Below are positions 35,001 through 40,596 of a stretch of DNA of 40,596 bases, piece after piece. A program made the position numbers and the translations under genes. This stretch comes from Fimbriiglobus sp043785105 (GTDB taxonomy: Bacteria > Planctomycetota > Planctomycetia > Gemmatales > Gemmataceae). The notes under the pieces are model-generated. The model did not search any database and was not told the origin of the DNA. It saw only the letters and a program-made list of their open reading frames with translations. The stretch lies in assembly GCA_043785105.1 (NCBI GenBank), contig JAYVXO010000145.1, positions 1 through 40,596 of the forward strand. The letters run 5' to 3'. Each line of letters opens with the position of its first letter. Position 1 is the first letter of the stretch.

Positions 35001-35744
35001 GGTCGCGTGTTTCACCTGCTTAGAAATGTTCGCCAGCATCGGCCCTTGAACCGCGTCAATGAGGCCGCTATCTGCCGCCGGGTTGCGCGGGCCGTCGTAG
35101 GTGAGCGTGTAGCGGTGGTAGCTGCCGTTGGTAGTGTGGCAATCGACGATCAGAAGCGGGTTCCAGGCGTTGACCAGCTTCACCAATGCGCGAACTTCCG
35201 GCGATTCGAGCTTGATGAAGTCGCGGTTCAAGTCGAACCCTTGCCCGTTCTCGCGCACCCCCACCGCACTCGGGCCGTTCTGGTCGGTGCGGTGTTTGTC
35301 ACTGATGCGTTCGTTGCCGTCGGCGTTCAGGTTGGGCACGAGCAGCACGGTGAGTTTCTTCAACAGTTCCGCACTGGAGCCGTTGCATAAATCGCGTGCG
35401 AGTGCCAGTAGTGCTTCTTTGCCGTCCACCTCACCGGCGTGGATGTTGGCGAACGCCAGGACAACGGGTTTGCCCGCCTTGACCGCCTCGTCCGGCGTTG
35501 ACACCGCGTTGTCACTCAAGATCATGAGCGGTAGCTTGCGGCCTTCCGTCGTGGTGCCGAAATCAGTTAGGCGTAGCTTCGGGGATTGCTTGGCAAGCGA
35601 TTCGCAATACGCCACCACGTCCAAATGGCGTGTCGTGGCTTTGAACTCGCTCCGCTCTGCGGGCGTCGGCATCGGCCCCGGTTGGGCGGTCACACCTCCT
35701 ATCCCGAACACCATCACCAGGGCGCTGAAAAGAACACGCAACAT
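32028..35744 (-). CDS. Fused M14-type metallocarboxypeptidase and DPP-IV-type (S9B) peptidase
   Basis: A 1238-residue exported protein joining two peptidases. After a signal peptide (1-20) comes an M14-like domain with zinc ligands H102-x2-E105 (in 'NIHAGEVDGKE') and H203 ('VDCHTTNG'), and a likely catalytic Glu at 290 ('LLSESYTY'). A linker with a glycine/arginine stretch (547-557) follows. Then a DPP-IV propeller with the N-terminus-binding acidic motif 'DWVYEEEIF' (about 703-711), and an alpha/beta hydrolase with S1108 ('GHSYGGY'), D1182 ('DDNVH') and H1214 ('RSRHGI'), spaced as in DPP-IV. All key residues of both halves are present. It probably acts in the periplasm or at the cell surface on peptides. 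The ATG has GGAG about 8 bp upstream. No operon partner; divergent from moxR. Substrates are inferred from family only. Confidence 0.93.
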   Translation of the reverse strand: MLRVLFSALVMVFGIGGVTAQPGPMPTPAERSEFKATTRHLDVVAYCESLAKQSPKLRLTDFGTTTEGRKLPLMILSDNAVSTPDEAVKAGKPVVLAFANIHAGEVDGKEALLALARDLCNGSSAELLKKLTVLLVPNLNADGNERISDKHRTDQNGPSAVGVRENGQGFDLNRDFIKLESPEVRALVKLVNAWNPLLIVDCHTTNGSYHRYTLTYDGPRNPAADSGLIDAVQGPMLANISKQVKHATGFDTFTYGDFNTDHNRWETYPAQPRFGVQYFALRGSICLLSESYTYAPFVDRVKVSHAFVKAAFTYVADNRGSVEKLIAEAKKPRSRIAVRTKTVPQDRTSTVLGYIETKADGKTTRTDTPKDYQATLVNRVVPTLEVTVPALYVIPPGFLKAVETLQRHGVQLHELTEDLTLDAEQFVVSEVTKAPRAFQRHNLMKLEGKMEKSTTMVRAGSVIVKTAQPLGSLAAYLLEPQCEDGLVTWNVFDAALQPGKPYPVLRLLAAPFVQTVAVAALQDDKPAAKKPITLEAMLSGRISPASGGGRRGGGEGGVDWLPDGEHYLSPRGGKLMKVHARTGNAEPFIDAKTFRKSLAALKDLNDITIEQIVSGPLNRMNKARTSTLVDVGSDLGMAYFDGTPAVRLTKGSGDRKFTTLSPDGKKLVFVRKGNLFAVDVTTQTETQLTKDGGANEILNGEADWVYEEEIFNRNGKSFWFSPDSTAIAFLRYDDTPVKKFFVTQMFPARGVLESINYPKTGDPNPTVKIGVANLETNAVTFLDFADYPVDSIVVSRVGWMADGKAPFAYVQNREQTWLDFVTWPNVEDKPKKLFRDSTKAWIEDLGEPRFLADGSFLVHSDRTGWKHLYHYAPDGKLIGQVTDGEWEAQTLDRVDEADGWAYFVGTKDGHNRKHFYRAKLDGSKIERLTAEGGTHAVTMAPKGPLFVDRFSDNAVSPQSALFQIDVGEVRKLESTPLSKQRDEYAWGKAERVQVPMKDGFVLEGILTYPPDFDATKQYPLWLMTYAGPHAPTVRDGWNPNVMAQVLATSGIVVFNIDPRSASGKGSVSAWTCFKQLGVQELKDLEGAVAWVGKNSWADLKRVGISGHSYGGYMTSYAMTHSKVFSAGIAGAPVTDWTLYDSIYTERYMGLPKDNKAGYDKSSVVKAAANLHGKLLLIHGMVDDNVHMQNTAQFIDALQRANKDFEVMFYPRSRHGIGSPQHYPRLQVNFIRRTMEVEK

Positions 35745-35928
35745 GAATCATCTCCGAGATATGGTGCCGGAAGTAGGATTACGGGAGGGTCTCTACGCCC
35801 ACGATCGTACACGATGCCGTTCCGAAGGGAACCGCTGTTCGTATATCATTCTGCAGATTTCGGTCGTCGGTTTGGAGTACCGCAAGCCCCGCCGGTCGGT
35901 TTAACCGTCCGCAATCCTGAACTTGAAA

Positions 35929-36906
35929 ATGCCCGACACACCGACTTCCGCCGACCCGATCCGTCACCGTTTGCAGCCGTTTTACACGGCGGTGGAAAGT
36001 GTTTTGATCGGGCAACGTGGGTTGATTGACCGGCTGTTGGTCGGGCTACTGACGGACGGGCACATCTTACTCGAAGGCGTGCCGGGGTTGGCGAAAACGC
36101 TGGCTGTGCGGACGGTGGCGCGGGCGTTGCACCTCAGCTTTCGGCGCATTCAATTTACCCCGGACCTGTTGCCAGCCGATGTCGTCGGGACGCAAATCTA
36201 CAACCCGCGATCCGGCGAATTCACCGTGAAGCAAGGCCCGATTTTTGCCAACTTGGTGCTCGCCGACGAAATCAACCGCGCGCCCGCCAAGGTGCAATCC
36301 GCCCTGCTGGAAGCGATGCAAGAGCGCCAAGTGACGATCGGCGACACGACGTTCGCGCTGCCCAGGCCGTTCTTCGTCCTCGCCACGCAAAATCCCATTG
36401 AGCAAGAAGGCACTTACCCGCTGCCCGAAGCGCAAGTCGATCGCTTCATGCTGAAAGTGCTGATCGAGTACCCCAGCAAACCGGACGAACTCGCCATGCT
36501 CGACCGCATGGGCAGCGTTGATTCCGTGACGGACATTGAACCGGCTCTGAGTGCGGACGACTTGTTGGCGTTGCGAAAAGCCGTGAACGAAACCTACACC
36601 GACGGCAAAGTGAAACAGTACATCGTTGACATCGTCCGCGCCACCCGGCACCCGGCGGACTACGGCTTGGAGCTACGCGGGCTGATTCAATACGGCGCCA
36701 GCCCGCGTGCCACGCTCTCACTGTTGCGGGCGGCGAAAGCCCATGCGTTTTTGCACGATCGCAACTACGTTAGCCCCGAAGATGTCAAGCGAATGGCACC
36801 CGACGTGTTGCGCCACCGCGTCATGCTCTCCTACGAAGCCGAAGCCGAGGAAACCCGCCCCGACGAAATCGTGAAACGTGTTCTGGACCACCTGCCAGTG
36901 CCGTGA
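35929..36906 (+). CDS. MoxR-family AAA+ ATPase
   Basis: This 325-residue cytoplasmic AAA+ ATPase is of the MoxR group, chaperone-like proteins that usually act on a von Willebrand factor A protein encoded nearby. The Walker A motif is 'GVPGLAKT' and Walker B is 'LVLADEINRAP'. Sensor 1 lies in 'FFVLATQNPIEQEGTYPLPEAQ' and the arginine-finger region in 'VDRFMLKV'. The helical lid follows with 'GASPRATLSLLRAAKAHAFL'. The length is normal. The ATG at 35929 is preferred over a TTG two codons earlier. The usual DUF58 or vWA partner is not next to it: the following gene is on the other strand and unrelated, so the partner must be elsewhere. Confidence 0.92.
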   Translation: MPDTPTSADPIRHRLQPFYTAVESVLIGQRGLIDRLLVGLLTDGHILLEGVPGLAKTLAVRTVARALHLSFRRIQFTPDLLPADVVGTQIYNPRSGEFTVKQGPIFANLVLADEINRAPAKVQSALLEAMQERQVTIGDTTFALPRPFFVLATQNPIEQEGTYPLPEAQVDRFMLKVLIEYPSKPDELAMLDRMGSVDSVTDIEPALSADDLLALRKAVNETYTDGKVKQYIVDIVRATRHPADYGLELRGLIQYGASPRATLSLLRAAKAHAFLHDRNYVSPEDVKRMAPDVLRHRVMLSYEAEAEETRPDEIVKRVLDHLPVP

Positions 36907-36954
36907 TGAGTCATGACGGGTGGCAGTTCGTGGTGTGTTCAGACGCTGGTCTTC

Positions 36955-37839
36955 TTACCCGCCCTTTTTCGGTGCGGGCGTTTTTTCGTCGGGTGTCGTG
37001 ATCTTGAAAGCATCCCAGAACGCCTTCAACCGCATACTTTCCGGCACGAGGCCATGACCCGTGATCCCGACCGCGTACAGCCGTTTCTCCACCATGACTA
37101 GCCGCACAATCGTCGATGTGTCGTCGTCGTGTTCGATGTGCAGATCCATCGCGGGGGAATCTTGGTGCGTGAAGCTCGCATCGGTGCGACTGATTTCCGT
37201 GCTATTCGGGTGTTTGGTGTTGAGTTGATCGACCACGTCTTGGAAGCGTTTGTCAATTTCGGGTTGCTTCGGTTTCTTGGGCAAGTCGGTGTAATGAACG
37301 AAGAACGTCTCGAAGTCTTGCTTCATCACCTTGCGTTTCATTTCGACGGTATTCCGCTTCAGACCGTCGTCGGTCGTCTGGCTTGAAACTACCGGATTTT
37401 TACCGGGGAAGGCGGCCTGGAATTTGCCGTCCGGGGAGGTGTACGGCTGCATGTCCGGGTTGTCGAACATGGCACCGAAGATCATCAGCCCGCCACACCC
37501 CAGCGCACAAATCCCGAACGTCCCGCCCAACATCAACCACAACCAGAGCATCCCCGATTTGCGCGGGGCGTTTGACCGCCGCCGTGACGAGGAACGGTCG
37601 TCAAATTCGCGGTCCAAATCCGCATCGCGGGAGGAATCATCTCGATCACGAGTAGCCCGGTTCGCCCGTCGTGGCTGAACTGGTGATTCATCCCAACCGC
37701 GTGCGGAAGGCCGATCGTCCGGTTCCACGGCAGGCGTGAAGACCGTCGCACAACTCGCGCACCGGACATCACCGCCACGTAGGTTCAGCGGAATGTCCAG
37801 TTCTTCACGACATTTCGGACAGACGACGGGGCGTGGCAT
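36955..37839 (-). CDS. Zinc-ribbon membrane-anchored protein of unknown function
   Basis: This 294-residue protein begins with an MJ0042-type zinc ribbon (C7-x2-C10 and C27-x2-C30). Then comes a disordered segment rich in Arg, Asp and Ser (about 40-93), one membrane segment (about 96-125, with several Gly and Cys) and an extracytoplasmic domain of about 165 residues. The outer domain starts with 'YTSPDGKFQAAFPGKNPVV', a type of opening I associate with planctomycete membrane proteins, and contains 'FFVHYTDLPKKPKQPEI' and 'LYAVGITGHGLVPES'. The topology suggests a cytoplasmic sensor or anchor finger linked to an outside domain, but no function is known to me. The ATG at 37839 starts directly at the ribbon; 11 upstream in-frame codons are not supported. 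It is convergent with moxR (48-bp gap). Confidence 0.8.
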   Translation of the reverse strand: MPRPVVCPKCREELDIPLNLRGGDVRCASCATVFTPAVEPDDRPSARGWDESPVQPRRANRATRDRDDSSRDADLDREFDDRSSSRRRSNAPRKSGMLWLWLMLGGTFGICALGCGGLMIFGAMFDNPDMQPYTSPDGKFQAAFPGKNPVVSSQTTDDGLKRNTVEMKRKVMKQDFETFFVHYTDLPKKPKQPEIDKRFQDVVDQLNTKHPNSTEISRTDASFTHQDSPAMDLHIEHDDDTSTIVRLVMVEKRLYAVGITGHGLVPESMRLKAFWDAFKITTPDEKTPAPKKGG

Positions 37840-37900
37840 AGCAACGTCTCGGTTAGGTTGATAACAGTTCACATCATTATAGAACCACCCGCCGTGGTTT

Positions 37901-38336
37901 TGTTAGCCCGACGCGCGAGCGAGGGTTCGGGTCAACCCCTCGCTCGCGCGATTTGAAGTTGAGCTTTGCTGTGGGACTCGGGTCGCTTGTGACTTCGTAA
38001 CGAGCGAGATTCCGTTCGGTTGGATCGGTGTTGAGGTCGCACCCGTTGCGTCACTCGGGTTACCTCAGACCCCCATCGGACTACCCCGAAGGGGTTCAAT
38101 GTAATAGCCCAGGGTCGCGGCGCTTCGACGCGCACCCTGGGTCGGACCGGAACCAGATCTTACCCCGCAGGGGTTACATCATTCCCAGTGGCGCAGGATG
38201 CAACCCCTTCGGGGTAGGTTAAGGGTGGTCAATAACCCAGGGTGCGCGTCGAAGCGCCGCGACCCTGGGCTATTACATTGAACCCCTTCGGGGTAATCCG
38301 AAAGCGCAACTTCAAAACTCGCGCGTTGGGCTAACA
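37901..38336. repeat. Composite inverted-repeat element (outer family)
   Basis: The outer ends TGTTAGCCCGACGCGCGAG (37901-37919) and CTCGCGCGTTGGGCTAACA (38318-38336) are imperfect inverted repeats of the same family as 24778-24882. Just inside, GCGCGAGCGAGGG pairs with CCCTCGCTCGCGC (37938-37949 region), and TTGAAGTTG near 37952 pairs with CAACTTCAA at 38308-38316. The element fills the space between the zinc-ribbon gene and gatB and holds a second repeat family at 38082-38295. No ORF with family character lies inside. Confidence 0.75.
38082..38295. repeat. Perfect 61-nt inverted repeat nested in the composite element
   Basis: The arm 38082-38142, beginning TACCCCGAAGGGGTTCAATG, is the exact reverse complement of 38235-38295, and pairing continues about five more bases after one mismatch. 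Each arm can also fold alone (CCCAGGGT with ACCCTGGG around GC-rich sequence) and starts with the small palindrome CCCCGAAGGGG. The 92-bp middle has two further copies of this small palindrome type (TACCCCGCAGGGGTT at 38161 and AACCCCTTCGGGGTA at 38202), again in inverted orientation. No ORF is apparent. It is comparable to REP elements mobilised by Y1 transposases; no such transposase lies in the window. Confidence 0.9.
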
Positions 38337-38409
38337 AGTCGTTCTCGCAGCAACCCGGTCCCGTCGCTACAATTCAACAATTCGGGAATCACCGCGTTAA
38401 GGGGCGATC

Positions 38410-39891
38410 ATGGCAGAGCCGTACAAGATCGTGGTCGGGTTGGAAGTCCACGTGCAACTGTTGACCAAGACGAAGCTGTTTTGCGGGTGCTTGAACAAGT
38501 TCGGCCTGCCGCCGAACTCCGCGACGTGCCCGGTCTGCCTCGGGATGCCGGGCACGTTGCCGGTGATGAACCGGAAGGCGTTTCAACTGTCGTTGAAGGC
38601 GGCGCTGGCGCTGAACTGCCAAATCGCGGGGTTCACGAAGTGGGACCGCAAGAACTATTACTACCCGGACTTGCCGAAGAACTTCCAGACGAGCCAGTAC
38701 GACCTGCCGTTCAGCCACGACGGGTTCTTGGAAATCAACATCGCGCCGGACGCGAAGAAGAATTACACGCCCAAACAAATCCGCATCATCCGTGCCCACC
38801 TCGAAGAGGACGCCGGAAAGAACACGCACGACGATTCCGGGCGGGGCGGGGACAGCAAAGTCGATCTGAACCGCACCGGCACGCCACTGCTCGAAATTGT
38901 CTCGCACCCGGACATTAACACCCCGGATGAAGCGATCACGTACTTGGAAGAAATCCGCTTGATCCTCCGGGAAATCGGCGTCTCCGATTGCGAGATGCAG
39001 GAAGGGAGTTTGCGGTGCGATGCCAACGTGAACATCCACGTTCCGAAGCCGGATGGCAGCGTTCACGCCACGCCGTTGGTCGAAGTGAAGAACCTCAACA
39101 GCTTCCGCAGTGTGGGCCGTGCGATTAGCTACGAAGCGAAACGGCACTTCGACGAGTACCAGAAAAGCCCGGACACGTTCCGCATCGACAAGCAACTCAA
39201 AACCACCGCCGGGTGGGACGACCCCAAGGGCGTGACGGTCGTGCAACGCCACAAGGAAGACGCGGCGGATTACCGCTACTTCCCGGAGCCGGACCTCGTG
39301 CCGGTGGTCGTGACCCCGGCGGAAGTGGAAAAGGTCCGCGCCGAAATGGGCGAACTCCCCGCCCAACAGCGTGGCCGTCTGCAATCGCAATACGGCCTGA
39401 GCCAGTACGACGCCGAAGTGCTGGCCGCGAAGGGCCGGGAGATGGTGACGTACTTTGAAGAGGTTGCCGCGAAACTCGGGGACGGCAAAGCCGCGTCCAA
39501 CCGCATCAGCGACTTGGTCTTCCCGGCGCTCACCGATCGCAAAGAAGAGATCGGCGAATTCCCCATCAAGCCTGCCGCGCTCGCGGAGTTCTTGAAGGCA
39601 ACCGCTGCGCTGCCGAAACAAGACCGTTCCGATGTCTTCAAAACGATGCTCGACAGAGGCGTGACGGTCGAGGAAGCGAAAAAAATCGTCGGCATCAAGG
39701 AGTTCGACGACGCCATCCTACGCACCGCCGTGCAAGCCGCCATCGCCGCCAACCCCAAAGCCGTCGCCGACTTCAAGGCCGGTAAGGACCAAGCCAAGAT
39801 GTCAATACTCGGCACCGTGATGAAGACCAACAAAGGCGCCCCCAACGACGTGGTACGCAAGCTGTTGGAAGAGGAACTGGCGAAGCTGTAA
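38410..39891 (+). CDS. gatB: Asp-tRNA(Asn)/Glu-tRNA(Gln) amidotransferase subunit B
   Basis: This 493-residue subunit of GatCAB binds the misacylated tRNA, phosphorylates the Glu or Asp side chain with ATP and uses ammonia from GatA to form Gln-tRNA(Gln) or Asn-tRNA(Asn). Family marks: 'YKIVVGLEVHVQLLTKTKLF' at the start, zinc-site cysteines in 'FCGCLN' and 'CPVCLGMPGTLP', 'KNYYYPDLPKNFQTSQYD', 'DLNRTGTPLLEIVSHPD' and 'RCDANVN'. A C-terminal YqeY-like helical domain begins about residue 350 and ends in 'NDVVRKLLEEEL'. The length is normal and all signature regions are intact. gatA and gatC are not adjacent, as is common outside operon-forming groups. A large repeat element lies upstream. Confidence 0.97.
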   Translation: MAEPYKIVVGLEVHVQLLTKTKLFCGCLNKFGLPPNSATCPVCLGMPGTLPVMNRKAFQLSLKAALALNCQIAGFTKWDRKNYYYPDLPKNFQTSQYDLPFSHDGFLEINIAPDAKKNYTPKQIRIIRAHLEEDAGKNTHDDSGRGGDSKVDLNRTGTPLLEIVSHPDINTPDEAITYLEEIRLILREIGVSDCEMQEGSLRCDANVNIHVPKPDGSVHATPLVEVKNLNSFRSVGRAISYEAKRHFDEYQKSPDTFRIDKQLKTTAGWDDPKGVTVVQRHKEDAADYRYFPEPDLVPVVVTPAEVEKVRAEMGELPAQQRGRLQSQYGLSQYDAEVLAAKGREMVTYFEEVAAKLGDGKAASNRISDLVFPALTDRKEEIGEFPIKPAALAEFLKATAALPKQDRSDVFKTMLDRGVTVEEAKKIVGIKEFDDAILRTAVQAAIAANPKAVADFKAGKDQAKMSILGTVMKTNKGAPNDVVRKLLEEELAKL

Positions 39892-39990
39892 CAGTTTACT
39901 CGAATCGGGCTTCGCGCCCCGGAACGGGCAAGGTATAAGACTCGTCGATTCGCCACGGTCGGCGTTGCAGTGTGGAATGGAGATTACCGA

Positions 39991-40596
39991 ATGCGTCGTG
40001 CCGGATTCACACTTGTCGCGGTTCTTGTCGTCAGTGCCACCGTGGTTGCGCAAGTGCCGCAACCGCCCGGCGGCGTGCAACCACCGACTGGGCAAGTGCC
40101 TCTGAACTTGCCGCCGTTACCCGGCACGGCTCCGGCAGGTGGGGCCGTCGTCCCGACGCCGGGCGCGGTTGCACCCCAACCCGCTGTGCCACAGGTCGAT
40201 CCCGCGTTGCTCCAGCACTTGCAAAACTGGGAGCAAGTCATGAAAGGTGCCGCGAACTTCTACGCCGAGTGTGGTTTGACTCGGGAAAACAAGCTCCGCA
40301 AAACCAAGGTGGATTTCAAAGGCAGTATCATGTGCTTGAAGCCCGGCATGGCGCGGATGCGGATCGAAGCGATCCCCGCCCCCGGTGAGAAAATCGACCC
40401 GAACGACTACGTCGCGTACATCTGCACGGCGCAAACCGTCTACGAGTACGTCGGCATCGAGTCGCGCCTGACGGAAGTTCGCTTCCCAAACGGGGCGTCG
40501 AACCGCAACCTGTTGCTCGACTTTATGTCCGGTGCGATCACGGCGAAAGCGGCCTTGGAACGGTTCAAGATGACGATTATTAAACAAGATCAGTTC
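39991..40596 (+). CDS. TIGR03009-like secreted planctomycete protein (3' end outside window)
   Basis: The first 202 residues of an exported protein, cut by the window edge. A signal peptide (1-20, cleavage near VVAQ) and a Pro/Gly/Val-rich linker (21-70) precede a domain opening with 'LLQHLQNWEQVMKGAANFYA'. It continues with 'FKGSIMCLKPGMARMRIEA', 'YICTAQTVYEYVG' and 'LERFKMTIIKQDQF'. This pattern agrees with my memory of TIGR03009, an uncharacterised domain found mainly in planctomycetes, with a fold reminiscent of LolA-like lipoprotein carriers (the comparison is inference). The ATG at 39991 has GGAG 8 bp upstream. It starts 99 bp after gatB on the same strand. Confidence 0.8.
   Translation, partial: MRRAGFTLVAVLVVSATVVAQVPQPPGGVQPPTGQVPLNLPPLPGTAPAGGAVVPTPGAVAPQPAVPQVDPALLQHLQNWEQVMKGAANFYAECGLTRENKLRKTKVDFKGSIMCLKPGMARMRIEAIPAPGEKIDPNDYVAYICTAQTVYEYVGIESRLTEVRFPNGASNRNLLLDFMSGAITAKAALERFKMTIIKQDQF

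Noticed and set aside
38082..38295. CRISPR array or tRNA cluster
   Set aside because: Repeats are inverted and nested, not regularly spaced direct repeats, and no cloverleaf with a T-loop was found.
38389..39621. 410-residue open frame antisense to gatB
   Set aside because: It mirrors gatB codons and is rich in Arg/Val/His with no family character; gatB is certain.

Overview
The window looks like a chromosomal segment of a planctomycete, most likely family Gemmataceae. The reasons are moderately high GC, many intergenic hairpin repeats, a TIGR03009-type protein at the right edge, an MJ0042-type zinc-ribbon membrane protein, secreted prenyltransferase-repeat proteins, and two large surface-type proteins whose N-termini carry the planctomycete 'LExxExRxxPA' motif rather than a classical signal peptide. 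This assignment rests on family content only; no rRNA or tRNA gene is visible. No CRISPR array, integrase, insertion sequence or prophage was found.

Layout. 1-4160 (minus strand): a secreted protein of unknown function, recO, a BamD-like TPR lipoprotein and an LptE-like lipoprotein. The last two suggest outer-membrane biogenesis. 4423-8600 (plus): guaB, a proline-rich secreted protein starting inside guaB, hemW and a gamma-carbonic-anhydrase-like protein. 8683-11193 (minus): a TlpA-like thioredoxin-fold protein and a family-2 glycosyltransferase. 11647-24210 (plus): one gene for a 4187-residue multidomain protein, about a third of the window. 24336-30905 (minus): a truncated Uma2-type nuclease gene, a secreted prenyltransferase-repeat protein coupled to an HlyD-type adaptor, a Tat-exported ferritin-like protein with apparently permuted helix order, and a 728-residue protein sharing the giant protein's C-terminal FG-GAP module. 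30906-32027 is gene-poor with one short candidate gene. 32028-35744 (minus) is a fused M14-type and dipeptidyl-peptidase-IV-type peptidase. 35929-40596 holds a MoxR ATPase, the zinc-ribbon membrane protein, gatB and the start of a TIGR03009 protein.

Most spaces between gene blocks carry palindromic repeats of several families. The most striking is a pair of perfect 61-nt inverted arms at 38082-38295, lying inside another inverted-repeat element of a family that is also present at 24778-24882.

The points most worth a second look are: the permuted ferritin-like protein; the M14/DPP-IV fusion; the N-terminal motif and identical C-terminal half-blade ending shared by the two FG-GAP proteins, which suggest a common export and folding route; the three-domain block duplication in the giant protein; and the nested repeat elements. 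All functional statements are from reading the sequence; no database search was run.
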